This document shows positions 30,196 to 39,352 of a stretch of 64,000 nt of DNA, piece by piece. The stretch's first letter is position 1. Every line of letters begins with the position of its first letter. The notes beneath the pieces are model-generated. The model searched no databases and was not told where the DNA came from. It saw nothing but the letters and a program-made list of their open reading frames with translations. The position numbers were made by a program, and so were the translations under genes. The stretch comes from Candidatus Desulfosporosinus nitrosoreducens (GTDB lineage: Bacteria; Bacillota; Desulfitobacteriia; Desulfitobacteriales; Desulfitobacteriaceae): NCBI RefSeq assembly GCF_030954495.1, contig NZ_JAVHUW010000034.1:57485-121484 (forward strand). The letters run 5' to 3'.

Positions 30196-31194
30196 ATGAA
30201 TATCAAGTCGGTTCGCCAAACTGCACAGGAAAAGCTTAAGGGATTTTGCCGAGTTTGTCCCGAGTGCAATGGCAGGGCCTGTGTCGGCGAGGTTCCCGGA
30301 ATGGGAGGCGCCGGTACGGGAGCTTCCTTCAAAAATAATGTGGCAGCTCTGGCCGCACACCGTATTAATTTAAGAACACTCCATGGTGCTAAAAATCCGA
30401 GCACGAGGGTAGAACTTTTGGGGCAGGATTTAGCGGCCCCGATTCTGGCAGCCCCTATCGCAGGCAACAAATTTAATATGGGCGGAGCCCTGGAGGAAGC
30501 GGAATGGGTGGAGGCGATACTTCAAGGCTGCCTGGCCGAAGGATCGCTAGGCTGTACGGGAGATGGCCCGGACCCAATCATGTACAGCAGTGGGATAGAG
30601 GGAATTGTTAAAGCTCAGGGACGTGGCATACCGTTTACCAAACCGCGGGAACCGAAAGACATTCTTAACTATTTTAAACAGGCTGAAGACGCTAAGGCCT
30701 TGGCCGTCGGTATTGATGTTGACGCAGCAGGTTTAATCTCCCTGGGCGTGGGTCCCAAAACCACAGAAGAATTAAGGACAATTATTTCCGGCACAACATT
30801 GCCTGTGATTCTGAAAGGGATTATGACGGCCGATGAAGCGGAGCTGGCGCTTCAAGCAGGTGCAGCCGCAATTGTCGTTTCCAATCATGGAGGCCGGGTG
30901 CTTGATCACACGCCGGGAACAGCAGAAGTCTTGCCGCAGATTGCGGCAGCCGTTGCCGGGCGAATTCCCGTGCTGGTTGACGGAGGCATTCGGTCGGGGA
31001 TTGACGTTTTAAAAATGCTGGCCTTAGGCGCCAATGCGGTTTTGATTGGAAGACCTCTTGTCATCGCTGCTTATGGCGGAGGTGCGGAAGGAGTCGCTTT
31101 AGTCATACGCAGAATGAAGAATGAGCTAAAGCAGGCGATGCTTTTGACAGGTTGTGCAACGTTAGGTGCTATTGACAAAAATGTACTTTATTAA
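30196..31194 (+). CDS. FMN-dependent alpha-hydroxy-acid dehydrogenase family protein with Cys-rich N-terminus
   Basis: 332 residues. The TIM-barrel FMN_dh signature is present: AAPIAGNKFNMGGA, PVILKGIMTADEAELALQAGAAAIVVSNHGGRVLDHTP (catalytic His in SNHGGR, about residue 238), LVDGGIRSGIDVLKMLALGAN and VLIGRPL. The N-terminus carries four cysteines spaced C18-x2-C21-x2-C24-x4-C29, a pattern not found in the aerobic lactate or glycolate oxidases. It could bind an Fe-S cluster or zinc. In an anaerobe it would more likely be a dehydrogenase or isomerase-type enzyme than an oxidase. The substrate is unknown. A strong terminator follows. Confidence 0.85.
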   Translation: MNIKSVRQTAQEKLKGFCRVCPECNGRACVGEVPGMGGAGTGASFKNNVAALAAHRINLRTLHGAKNPSTRVELLGQDLAAPILAAPIAGNKFNMGGALEEAEWVEAILQGCLAEGSLGCTGDGPDPIMYSSGIEGIVKAQGRGIPFTKPREPKDILNYFKQAEDAKALAVGIDVDAAGLISLGVGPKTTEELRTIISGTTLPVILKGIMTADEAELALQAGAAAIVVSNHGGRVLDHTPGTAEVLPQIAAAVAGRIPVLVDGGIRSGIDVLKMLALGANAVLIGRPLVIAAYGGGAEGVALVIRRMKNELKQAMLLTGCATLGAIDKNVLY

Positions 31195-31211
31195 AATTAG
31201 AAAAAGAGATG

Positions 31212-31254
31212 AAACTACCCTAACCTGATGTCAGACTCAGGCTAGGGTAGTTTT
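31212..31254 (+). terminator. Terminator after the FMN enzyme gene
   Basis: A long stem AAACTACCCTA-CCTGA / TCAGG-TAGGGTAGTTTT with an 8-base loop. Confidence 0.92.
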
Positions 31255-31334
31255 ACAGAGGTAAGAGGGATTCTCAAACCTATTCCGCCAAAGTAAAGGC
31301 GTGGAGCAGGCTTTCGTGCATTCTGGCACAAGAA

Positions 31335-31363
31335 TTGCATTGGAGGGGCTAAAAGGCTATACT
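31335..31363 (+). promoter_or_regulatory. Probable promoter of the radical SAM operon
   Basis: TTGCAT, a 17-base spacer, then TATACT. The expected start of transcription leaves only about a 17-base leader before the TTG start codon. Confidence 0.6.
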
Positions 31364-31386
31364 TAGGGCGAAGGGAGATTGTCGTT

Positions 31387-33153
31387 TTGCGTGTTCTATT
31401 AGTAGCCCTCAATGCCAAATATGTTCATACCAATTTGGCTCTTCGCTATTTGAGAGAAAGCGTTCGCCTGGTAACCCCGGATGTAATGTTGCGGGAATTC
31501 AGCATCAACGACCGCCTCGACCGTATTGCCGGAGAAATCTATGAAGCCAAGGCCGATGTCGTTGGCTTCTCATGTTATATTTGGAATATCCAAGAAGTCC
31601 TGGCTGTGGTCCGTCATTTGCGTCCGGTCTGTCCGGAAGTTCGCTTCGTTTTTGGGGGACCCGAGGTTTCTTTTGCAGTTGAGGAATTTTTGCAAGCTCA
31701 TTGCGAAGTTGATGCGCTGGTTCTCGGCGAAGGGGAGGAATCTTTCAGAGATCTGCTCCTGGCTTGGCGGGAGGGCGGAGATCCTGCCCTAGTGCAAGGG
31801 ATTGCTTGGAAAGGTGATAACAAGGTGCATGTCAATCCGCCAAAGGAAACAGCGCCAAATTTAGATGAACTTCCTTTTCCCTATACGGGAACTGAGGATT
31901 TTTCAGGTCGGATTGTGTATATTGAAACAACAAGAGGGTGTCCTTTTTCTTGTCAGTATTGCCTGTCCTCGACCTTTCAAGGGGTTCGCTACTTGGAACC
32001 GGAGAGATTTCGTCTTATGTTTCGCCGCTTACTGGAACAAGGTGCCCGTACGATAAAGTTTGTGGATCGGACATTTAACGCGCATAAACGTCATGCCTGG
32101 CGGGTTTTGGACGTTGTGCGCGAAGAGAGCAGCGTTTTGGGCTTAACCAGCCTGGTCCGAGTTCACTGTGAAATGGCCGGGGATCTTTTGGACGAAGAGT
32201 GGATGGAATATTTCCGCAGCTATCCTCAAGGCCTGCTTCAAGTGGAAATTGGTGTGCAATCTACCTACCAGCCGACTTTGGAAATTGTTTCCCGGCGCCA
32301 AAACTTTGAGCACTGGAAAGACTTTGTACCCGACATGCAAGCCTTGGGTATTCCCGTGCATCTGGACCTGATTGCCGGGCTTCCCGAGGAAAACTGGACT
32401 GATTTTCGCACATCTTTTAATGACGTTTACTCAGCCTTGCCGGATATGCTGCAGTTGGGGTTTCTGAAAGTCCTGAAAGGATCTGGCCTGCGCCGCAACA
32501 GCGGGCGATATGGACTTCTGTTCACACCCGATCCGCCTTACACTATTTTAGAAACTTCGGCACTATCTCATGGCAAAATACTTCAATTACAACGTATGGA
32601 AGATGTGCTTGACAAATATTATAATTCAGGGAAGTTTAAGCATGCCTTGAGTGAAGCTCTTCGCCTTTTCCCCACGGCCTTTGATTTCTACCATGAGTTT
32701 GCGGAGTATTGGCAGAAACGCCACTGGTTTCAGCGGCAATGGCAGGGGAAAGCCTTGTTTGACAAACTGTGGGAATTTATAGAGTGGTTTGGCACCCAAA
32801 CGGCGAGGCCGACAGATTTTCAGGATACGAGAAAGACTTTTCTCGATGCCCTGCGCTTTGATTATTATTTATGGGAGCGCCCCAACATCTTTCCGGATTA
32901 TTTTAGTTTGGGATCAGGGCCGGAGGCAAATATTTCCAGTCGGCGGCAGGAGGATATCCGGCGAGATGGCCGTTGGGCGGATGTTATCCCGGAATTTCTA
33001 ACCATGGACCGGCGCCAATGGAACAGAAATACGGCCGTAGCTTATTTTGAGACCGATGTTTTGCGAAAAGGTGAAGAAGCGGGTTGGTTTCTTTTCTTCT
33101 ATCAACAGGGGAAAGCCAAAGTTTATCGGCAGGATTGGAGTGCGGAACAATGA
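31387..33153 (+). CDS. B12-binding-domain radical SAM protein (DUF4080 type)
   Basis: 588 residues. An N-terminal cobalamin-binding-like Rossmann domain (about 1-140) starts VLLVALNAKYVHTNLALRYL. The radical SAM core has the cluster motif TTRGCPFSCQYCLSS (CxxxCxxC, about residues 180-194). A long C-terminal region of about 200 residues containing the KxYNSGKFK segment resembles DUF4080. B12-dependent radical SAM enzymes methylate unreactive carbons or rearrange substrates, but the typical DxHxxG cobalamin motif was not obvious, so cobalamin binding is uncertain. The start is TTG after GAAGGGAGA. The last 4 bp overlap the following lipoprotein gene. Confidence 0.88.
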   Translation: MRVLLVALNAKYVHTNLALRYLRESVRLVTPDVMLREFSINDRLDRIAGEIYEAKADVVGFSCYIWNIQEVLAVVRHLRPVCPEVRFVFGGPEVSFAVEEFLQAHCEVDALVLGEGEESFRDLLLAWREGGDPALVQGIAWKGDNKVHVNPPKETAPNLDELPFPYTGTEDFSGRIVYIETTRGCPFSCQYCLSSTFQGVRYLEPERFRLMFRRLLEQGARTIKFVDRTFNAHKRHAWRVLDVVREESSVLGLTSLVRVHCEMAGDLLDEEWMEYFRSYPQGLLQVEIGVQSTYQPTLEIVSRRQNFEHWKDFVPDMQALGIPVHLDLIAGLPEENWTDFRTSFNDVYSALPDMLQLGFLKVLKGSGLRRNSGRYGLLFTPDPPYTILETSALSHGKILQLQRMEDVLDKYYNSGKFKHALSEALRLFPTAFDFYHEFAEYWQKRHWFQRQWQGKALFDKLWEFIEWFGTQTARPTDFQDTRKTFLDALRFDYYLWERPNIFPDYFSLGSGPEANISSRRQEDIRRDGRWADVIPEFLTMDRRQWNRNTAVAYFETDVLRKGEEAGWFLFFYQQGKAKVYRQDWSAEQ

Positions 33154-34337
33154 TTTCCCGAATTTTAAAACGCAGGTTTTTCTGCCTTTTAATAGTTGTT
33201 TTTTTAGTTGCGGGATGTGCCGGCGCACCCCAGACAGGGCAACCCGGGGGACCGGCTCCGGCGGTTATAGAAGTTTGGCATTCTTTGCTGGGAGCACAGG
33301 CCGATGCCTTGCAGGCTCAGGCCCAAGCGATTTCCCAAGCTCATCCTGAGGTGGTCATAAAGCTTAAGTATATACCGGAACAGAATTTTGCAGCCTTTTC
33401 CTACCAAGCGGAGGCGGGCGGGGAAGGGCCGGAGATTTTCATTGCCCGGCGGGAAATCATTCGCCAGCTTTATCAGCAGGGAACTTTAGGCAAGGCGGTC
33501 TACAAGGATCAAGGGAGTTTTCCGGCTGCTTTAGCGGGGTTTCGTTTTGGTGAGACGGAATATGCGCTCCCCTGGCTGACAGATGTTCCTTTGCTTTATT
33601 TCAGAACAGATAAGGCAAGTGTTCCGAGTACTATTGCCGACCTCTTCTCATCTCAAGGAGGGGTATCCGTCACTGCGGCAGATACAGCCACGCTATCCGC
33701 TTGGTGGAATGGACAGGGCGGAAAACTGCTGAATGCCGAGAACCCCAGTTTGGATGACCCTGGGAATTTGGCTTTTTTACAGCAATTATTGTCTTGGCAA
33801 AGTTCCCAGACCCTGCGGATTGATCCTCAAGCGCTTAAGGCCTTTGCAGAGGGGCAAACTCCCTATGTCATTGCCGGCGCCAGCCAAGCTATTCTTTTAA
33901 ATCAACAAAATGTACCTTGGGGCAGCGTTCCCTTAACCGACCTGACAGGCGGGCAAGGAAAGCAGCTGCTGGGTTTAACTTTAGGGATTGCCAATTCAGC
34001 GATTATGTCGGATGAACTCAGTCAGCCGATCCAAACCGTAGAAAAAGCGCTTTTGACACCGGAGGTTGAAGGAGCGCTGGTCAAGGCAGGGTCTCTTCTC
34101 CCTGCTAATATGGCTTACTACCAAAGCTCCGAAGCCCAAAAGGGGGTTTTTCCTCAAGCTTATATGGCCTTCTCTAAGGCTTGGAGCCTTGAGGGGAATG
34201 CTCCGGAATGGAAGCTTTTTTCCGTTCAGGATGCGGCCTGGAGCAGCGCCTTGGCGGGGAACGCCAGTCCTCAGGATGCCTTGACGAATGCGCAAGCTCA
34301 GGCTATAAAGGTTTTAGCGAACAAGGCATCATCTTAA
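33150..34337 (+). CDS. Extracellular solute-binding lipoprotein (ABC type, orphan)
   Basis: 395 residues from the ATG at 33150, which overlaps the upstream TGA (ATGA). The lipoprotein signal ends in lipobox LVAGC (Cys about residue 21). The mature part begins AVIEVWHSLLGAQADALQAQ, the opening strand of family 1 (SBP_bac_1-like) sugar or polyamine binding proteins, and continues with YALPWLTDVPLLYFRTD and AFAEGQTPYVIAGASQA. No permease or ATPase is adjacent. Coupling to a radical SAM gene is unusual. It may bind a solute for a transporter encoded elsewhere or act as a receptor. Confidence 0.82.
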   Translation: MISRILKRRFFCLLIVVFLVAGCAGAPQTGQPGGPAPAVIEVWHSLLGAQADALQAQAQAISQAHPEVVIKLKYIPEQNFAAFSYQAEAGGEGPEIFIARREIIRQLYQQGTLGKAVYKDQGSFPAALAGFRFGETEYALPWLTDVPLLYFRTDKASVPSTIADLFSSQGGVSVTAADTATLSAWWNGQGGKLLNAENPSLDDPGNLAFLQQLLSWQSSQTLRIDPQALKAFAEGQTPYVIAGASQAILLNQQNVPWGSVPLTDLTGGQGKQLLGLTLGIANSAIMSDELSQPIQTVEKALLTPEVEGALVKAGSLLPANMAYYQSSEAQKGVFPQAYMAFSKAWSLEGNAPEWKLFSVQDAAWSSALAGNASPQDALTNAQAQAIKVLANKASS

Positions 34338-34360
34338 ATTGGAGAAGGGGGTGAAACAGA

Positions 34361-35251
34361 ATGAATAAAGAGGGATTAGAACTTATTGTAATTACCGGTT
34401 TATCAGGGGCGGGAAGGACTCAGGCCATGCAGAGTTTGGAGGATCAGGGCTTTTTTTGCGTCGACAATTTACCGCCTACATTTTTAGTTAAATTTGCGGA
34501 GCTTTGTGCTCAATCCCGAGGAAAAGTGTCTAAGGCAGCTATTGTCTGCGATCTGCGAGGAGGTGAATTTTTTTCTTCCCTGAGTGAAGCCTTGAGCAAC
34601 CTGGAGAAGGAAGGCTTTCATTTGCAAGTCCTCTTCTTAGATGCCTCGGATGAAACCCTGATTCGGCGTTATAAAGAGTCCCGGCGTCGCCATCCGCTGT
34701 CACCTCAGGGACGGGTCCTGGACGGGATTCAGGCTGAACGTCAGCAACTTGAGGAGTTAAGAATTCGGGCCGATGAAATTATCGATACGACTGATTTGTC
34801 GTCTCAACAGCTCCGAGCTCAGGTGGCGGAGCTTTTCGGCAAAGATCAGGGCGGACAAATGGCTGTTTCGGTCATTTCCTTTGGTTTTAAATATGGAATT
34901 CCTCTTGATGCCGACTTGCTTATGGATGTGCGGTTTCTGCCCAACCCATTTTATGTAGATTTTTTACGTCCCTTGACAGGTGAAGACAAATTGGTGCAAG
35001 ATTATGTTTTTGGCAATCAAATGGCTCAAGAATTTATGGAAAAATACTTGGCCTTACTCGAATATATTCTTCCTAATTATATCAAAGAGGGAAAAACTCA
35101 TTTAGTTATCGGAATTGGCTGTACAGGCGGACAGCATCGATCTGTCGCCCTTGCAGAGCGAGTGGGGGAATTTTTAAAAGAACGCAATTATACTATGAGT
35201 GTTAAACATCGGGATGCTTCGAGAAATCAAAAGGGCGGAACAGCGCGATGA
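34361..35251 (+). CDS. rapZ: RapZ/YvcJ-family nucleotide-binding protein
   Basis: 296 residues. The N-terminal P-loop domain has ITGLSGAGRTQAMQSLED (about 9-26) and FFCVDNLPP. The C-terminal domain has ISFGFKYGIPLDADLLMDVRF (about 171) and GIGCTGGQHRSVALAERV (about 254). In E. coli RapZ is an RNase E adapter for GlmZ; in Gram-positives YvcJ binds and hydrolyses GTP and affects competence. The Walker A reads GAGRT, with Arg in place of the usual Lys, a variant known in some homologues. The rapZ-yvcK-whiA order is a strong family confirmation. The start overlaps nothing, and yvcK overlaps its stop by 4 bp. Confidence 0.95.
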   Translation: MNKEGLELIVITGLSGAGRTQAMQSLEDQGFFCVDNLPPTFLVKFAELCAQSRGKVSKAAIVCDLRGGEFFSSLSEALSNLEKEGFHLQVLFLDASDETLIRRYKESRRRHPLSPQGRVLDGIQAERQQLEELRIRADEIIDTTDLSSQQLRAQVAELFGKDQGGQMAVSVISFGFKYGIPLDADLLMDVRFLPNPFYVDFLRPLTGEDKLVQDYVFGNQMAQEFMEKYLALLEYILPNYIKEGKTHLVIGIGCTGGQHRSVALAERVGEFLKERNYTMSVKHRDASRNQKGGTAR

Positions 35252-36621
35252 AAACCATGAGGCGCGAGGGACTCGTTCGCTATTTGAAATGGCTTTACCC
35301 AAATTTGAAAGTCAAACGCTGGTTCCTTTTGGCGGTCCTTGGTATCTTTTTGTTTGCGACGGGTTTTGCTGTGATGAATGATGGCGTGGCCTTAGGCTAT
35401 GCGGAATTAGAGTTTCGGGAGGTCGTTTACCGCCTGACTGGAAGCGCTCCGCCTACTGCAATACCAACCGGTCTTGTCATAAGTGCACTTGGAATTTTGG
35501 CAATTGCTATTGGTTTTAAACGGATGTTGTATTCGATTATTTCCGGTCTGCTTCCGGATAATGAAGGAAGAATTGTCGATGTGATCTATGCACGTCAGCA
35601 TTTAATGAGAGGGCCGAAGATTGTTGTTGTCGGAGGAGGAACCGGTTTATCCTCTCTTTTGCGCGGTTTGAAAAATTATACCTGCAACCTTACGGCAATT
35701 GTGACGGTTTCAGATGATGGCGGCAGCTCCGGGCGGCTGCGCGAGGAGATGGGGATACAGCCCCCTGGTGATGTACGCAACTGTCTGGTGGCTCTCGCGG
35801 AAACCGAAGACATTATGGATGCCCTGTTTTCCTATCGTTTTGAAAGCGGAACTCTTGAAGGGCATAGCCTGGGAAACTTATTCCTGGCCGGTTTGACGGA
35901 TACCTTTGGCGATTTTCAAAAAGGGATTGAACGGGTCAGCAAAGTCTTCGCTCTGCGAGGTAAAGTGTTTCCTTCAACTCTGGAACAAGTAGAGTTAATG
36001 GCCGACTTTGAAGATGGCCGTCGTGTAGAGGGAGAGACGGCGGTTCGGGATATTGACGGAAAGATCTGCCGTGTTTTTTTAAAACCCAGCGACTGTACCC
36101 CTTTACCCGGTGCTTTAAAAGCTCTTGAGGAGGCGGATCTTATTGTTTTAGGCCCGGGAAGCCTTTATACCAGTGTCTTGCCCAATCTGCTGGTGACCGG
36201 ACTCCGGGAAAAAATCCGCGAGGTGAGCGCTCCCTGCGTTTATGTCTGTAATGTCATGACTGAAAAAGGGGAAACTGATGGCTATCGTGTCTCCGACCAT
36301 TTGAAAGCGATTTTAGATCATTGCGGTCCCGGTTTTGTCGATGCCGTTTTAGCGACTAAAGGAGAGATTACACCATCTATTTTGCAGCGGTATGTTGAAG
36401 AGGAAGCCATTCCGGTGTTAACAGATCCCAAAGAAGTTGAACGGTTGGGAGCCCAATATTTTGAAGCCAATCTTGTTCAAGAAAGGAATGTCGTTCGTCA
36501 CGATCCTGACAAGCTGGCTAAGGAACTTATCCGCCTGCTGTTTCGTTTAAAACCAATAGGTGAACGAATCGCTTTGGTTGATGCTTATTTATTATCTCAA
36601 AAGCTCCGCAGAACTACGTAA
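35248..36621 (+). CDS. Gluconeogenesis factor YvcK / CofD-like protein with two membrane segments
   Basis: 457 residues, longer than the ~320-residue soluble YvcK. The extra N-terminus (about 1-110) has two transmembrane helices (about 25-42 and 72-92). The core begins KIVVVGGGTGLSSLLRGLKNY (about 129), with the UDP-sugar/nucleotide-binding loop, then SDDGGSSGRLREEMGIQPPGDVRNCLVALA. YvcK proteins bind UDP-GlcNAc and are needed for growth on gluconeogenic carbon and for normal cell-wall synthesis. The membrane-anchored form is common in Clostridia. It starts in the ATGA overlap with rapZ. Confidence 0.93.
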   Translation: MKTMRREGLVRYLKWLYPNLKVKRWFLLAVLGIFLFATGFAVMNDGVALGYAELEFREVVYRLTGSAPPTAIPTGLVISALGILAIAIGFKRMLYSIISGLLPDNEGRIVDVIYARQHLMRGPKIVVVGGGTGLSSLLRGLKNYTCNLTAIVTVSDDGGSSGRLREEMGIQPPGDVRNCLVALAETEDIMDALFSYRFESGTLEGHSLGNLFLAGLTDTFGDFQKGIERVSKVFALRGKVFPSTLEQVELMADFEDGRRVEGETAVRDIDGKICRVFLKPSDCTPLPGALKALEEADLIVLGPGSLYTSVLPNLLVTGLREKIREVSAPCVYVCNVMTEKGETDGYRVSDHLKAILDHCGPGFVDAVLATKGEITPSILQRYVEEEAIPVLTDPKEVERLGAQYFEANLVQERNVVRHDPDKLAKELIRLLFRLKPIGERIALVDAYLLSQKLRRTT

Positions 36622-36663
36622 GACCGGTGGGGAAATGCTTTATCGATAAAGGGGGGCTAATCG

Positions 36664-37614
36664 TTGTCGTTCAGTGCTGTGACTAAGGAAGAGTTGGCGC
36701 GCTTAAGTGATCAAAAATCCTGTTGCGAGTTGGCTGAATTAGCCGCTCTAGTACGCATGGATGGTACCCTCCAGATCAGCGCCCATCAAAACTACACCTT
36801 AAATGTTATTACGGAAAGTGCTCCCGTAGCCCGGAAGATCTATCGCTTGGCTAAAGATGTTCTTCAGCGTCCCGTAGATATTGTAGTTCGCCGCAAACTA
36901 AGGCTGCGCAAAAACAACTCTTATATGGTGCGAATTTACCCGCGGGGTGTGGAAGATTTGCAAAATCTGGGGTTGCTTAATGAAGACGGACAAATTTATC
37001 ATGGCATTCCCCCTGAACTTATCAAGAAACGCTGTGACCAAAAAGCTTATTTGAGAGGGGCGTTTTTAGCGGGCGGCTCAATTAATAATCCTGAAGGAGC
37101 GTATCACCTGGAAATTGTCAGCAGTGACGAGGAACATGCCAAAGCATTGTGTCAGTTGGTGAACCGTTTCAAATTAGGGGCCAAGGTGAGCATGCGCAAG
37201 CATTGGTACGTTGTCTACATTAAAGAGAGTGAGCGGATTGTCGAGTTTCTGGGCTTTATTGGCGCTCATCATGCTCTTTTAGAATTTGAAAATGTTCGTG
37301 TACTTAAAGATGTGCGCAATCAGGTGAATCGTTTGGTAAACTGTGAAACGGCAAATCTTGATAAGATTGTCGATGCTGCAGTGAGACAGCTGGAGAATAT
37401 CCAGCTCATTCAGAAAACCGTTGGCCTTCAGGCTCTACCGCCTACTCTCAGAGGTATGGCAGAGCTGCGTCTGGAATTTCCTGATGCCAGTCTAAAAGAA
37501 CTCGGTGAAATGCTGCGGCCTAAAGTCGGAAAATCGGGAGTTAATCACCGCATGAGGAAAATTGAGGCTTTAGCCGAGCGAATTAGGAACCAAAAGGTGG
37601 GAACCCTAAATTAA
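36664..37614 (+). CDS. whiA: WhiA sporulation/cell-division regulator
   Basis: 316 residues. The N-terminal degenerate LAGLIDADG homing-endonuclease-like part has CCELAELAALVRMDGTL (about 20-36) and YLRGAFLAGGSINNPEGAYH (about 125). The C-terminal helix-turn-helix has FPDASLKELGEMLRPKVG (about 278). WhiA controls sporulation in Streptomyces and influences division and chromosome segregation in Bacillus. The start is TTG after AAGGGGGG. It completes the conserved rapZ-yvcK-whiA trio. Confidence 0.96.
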   Translation: MSFSAVTKEELARLSDQKSCCELAELAALVRMDGTLQISAHQNYTLNVITESAPVARKIYRLAKDVLQRPVDIVVRRKLRLRKNNSYMVRIYPRGVEDLQNLGLLNEDGQIYHGIPPELIKKRCDQKAYLRGAFLAGGSINNPEGAYHLEIVSSDEEHAKALCQLVNRFKLGAKVSMRKHWYVVYIKESERIVEFLGFIGAHHALLEFENVRVLKDVRNQVNRLVNCETANLDKIVDAAVRQLENIQLIQKTVGLQALPPTLRGMAELRLEFPDASLKELGEMLRPKVGKSGVNHRMRKIEALAERIRNQKVGTLN

Positions 37615-37682
37615 CAACCTAATAAGGTACTGAGCTAAGATCCCGGTGACTGAACAGAAAGCAGAGAGATGGGGGGAATTAG

Positions 37683-39083
37683 GTGCGGTTAGGATACGGC
37701 TTAAGCCTCGAACAAACTCAGAAATTAATTATGACTCCGGAATTGCGTCAGGCAATTACCATCTTGCAATTGTCCGCACTTGAGCTTTCCACATATGTTG
37801 AGGAACAACTTTTAGAAAATCCTCTGTTGGAAACTCAAGAGGAAAGTTTGGATGTAAAAGAAGAAACGGAGCCCAACAGTGCGGAAGAGAGTCCGACAGA
37901 AGATAAGTGGGAAGTCGATTGGCAGGATTATTTTCATGATCAGGAAGAAAACCGCCTCCGGCAGGAACGGGTGGTTACGGAAGAGAAACAGCGTTTCGAT
38001 CCGTTTATTGCCGCAGCTCCAACTCTGCAAGAACATTTGCTGGAGCAGCTGCATGTTCAAAAAATTTCAGCTTCTTTACCGGTTGCCGAATATATTGTTG
38101 GAAATCTCGATGACAACGGTGGACTTACGCTAACGCTGGAAGATATTGCCCGGGAAAAGCATGTTACTCTGGAAATTGCGGAAGAGGCTCTGGCAGCTGT
38201 TCAGGCCCTTGATCCTTTGGGGGTGGGGGCCCGCAGTCTTGAGGAATGTCTAAGCTTGCAGCTGCCTCTTCTGCCCGATTGCCCGCCGGAATTGCCGGAA
38301 TTATTAAAGTATCTTGAAGACTTAGCGGCAGGGCGCTTACAAAAAATTGCCCATGCCATGAAATTATCAATCAATCGGGTTCAGGAATTAGCCGATTTGA
38401 TACGCAAGTTGAATCCTAAGCCAGGTCTTCGTTTTTCAGGTCCGGGGGATGTTCGCTATGTTGTTCCGGATGTTGTGATTGAAGAGATTGGCGGAGAGTT
38501 CATTATTTTGGTAAACGACATTACGGTTCCCCGTCTTGGGATAAACAAGGCCTATCGGGAGGCTCTCAGCAATGAGGGAGAGACTGACATCCGAAAATTT
38601 GTGGAACAGAAATTGAACGCTGCGGCCTGGCTGATCCGTAGCATTGAGCAACGGCGTTTAACGCTGTATAAAGTGGCTAACGCCATTGTGAAATGGCAGA
38701 CAGATTTTCTTCATTATGGAATTCGTCATTTAAAACCCCTGACATTGCGGGACATTGCCGAGGAAATCGGGGTACATGAGTCGACCGTCAGCCGCGCTAC
38801 GTCCCATAAATATGTGCAGACGCCGCGGGGGATCTTTGAATTTAAGTTTTTCTTTGCCAACAGCATGGGGCGGGGACACAATAGCGACTCAAGTATTACC
38901 ACGGAAGAAATCAAGGTTGCTCTCCGTGAGACGATCTCCGCGGAGAATCCTAAAAGCCCGTATTCCGACCAAAAACTAGCCGATCTTCTTAAGACTAAGA
39001 ATATGGTGATCTCCAGAAGGACCGTTGCCAAATATCGCGATGAGCTGGGGATTCCCGCCGCGACGGTAAGGAAACGATATTAG
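37683..39083 (+). CDS. rpoN: RNA polymerase sigma-54 factor
   Basis: 466 residues. N-terminal region I is Gln/Leu-rich (LSLEQTQKLIMTPELRQAI, binds activators). An acidic region II follows (about 55-90). Region III contains the core-binding part, an HTH (IGVHESTVSRATSHKYVQTP, about 360), and the RpoN box SRRTVAKYRDELGI (about 445). It directs polymerase to -24/-12 promoters that need AAA+ enhancer-binding proteins. The start is GTG after ATGGGGGGAA. In many Firmicutes rpoN precedes cggR-gapA-pgk; here the next genes are a phosphate and glycerol-phosphate block instead. Confidence 0.97.
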   Translation: MRLGYGLSLEQTQKLIMTPELRQAITILQLSALELSTYVEEQLLENPLLETQEESLDVKEETEPNSAEESPTEDKWEVDWQDYFHDQEENRLRQERVVTEEKQRFDPFIAAAPTLQEHLLEQLHVQKISASLPVAEYIVGNLDDNGGLTLTLEDIAREKHVTLEIAEEALAAVQALDPLGVGARSLEECLSLQLPLLPDCPPELPELLKYLEDLAAGRLQKIAHAMKLSINRVQELADLIRKLNPKPGLRFSGPGDVRYVVPDVVIEEIGGEFIILVNDITVPRLGINKAYREALSNEGETDIRKFVEQKLNAAAWLIRSIEQRRLTLYKVANAIVKWQTDFLHYGIRHLKPLTLRDIAEEIGVHESTVSRATSHKYVQTPRGIFEFKFFFANSMGRGHNSDSSITTEEIKVALRETISAENPKSPYSDQKLADLLKTKNMVISRRTVAKYRDELGIPAATVRKRY

Positions 39084-39144
39084 GGAGAACTCAAGCCTGG
39101 CAGAGAGAGCTTTGGCCTGAAAGAAACTGAAGGCTAAAAACTAA

Positions 39145-39281
39145 TTGCTAAATTCTGAATATCTGTATATAATAAATCATAACTAATATCGGATTGTTTT
39201 TGAAATTTGATATTTAAGGCTGGAGTTATAGAGAAAGCCGCAAATGTATCTGCTTGAAACAGGTTTGTTTGCGGTTTTTTT
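39145..39281 (+). promoter_or_regulatory. Promoter and antiterminator-like leader of the Na/Pi cotransporter
   Basis: A promoter TTGCTA-17-TATAAT (39145-39173) is followed by a 33-nt motif at 39207-39239 that aligns without gaps to the glpA leader motif at 47018-47050 (23 of 33 identical). The motif contains GGCT (39218-39221), able to pair with AGCC (39236-39239). Directly overlapping it is a terminator, CCGCAAA (39238-39244) / TTTGCGG (39268-39274), with seven T. This suggests GlpP-type transcription antitermination. Confidence 0.6.
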
Positions 39282-39352
39282 AATTCACTCTAAAAGCCTG
39301 CGCTGCGACAGGAGGGAGTTGAGGGCAGATAAGTACTGTCGGTACGGTTTTA

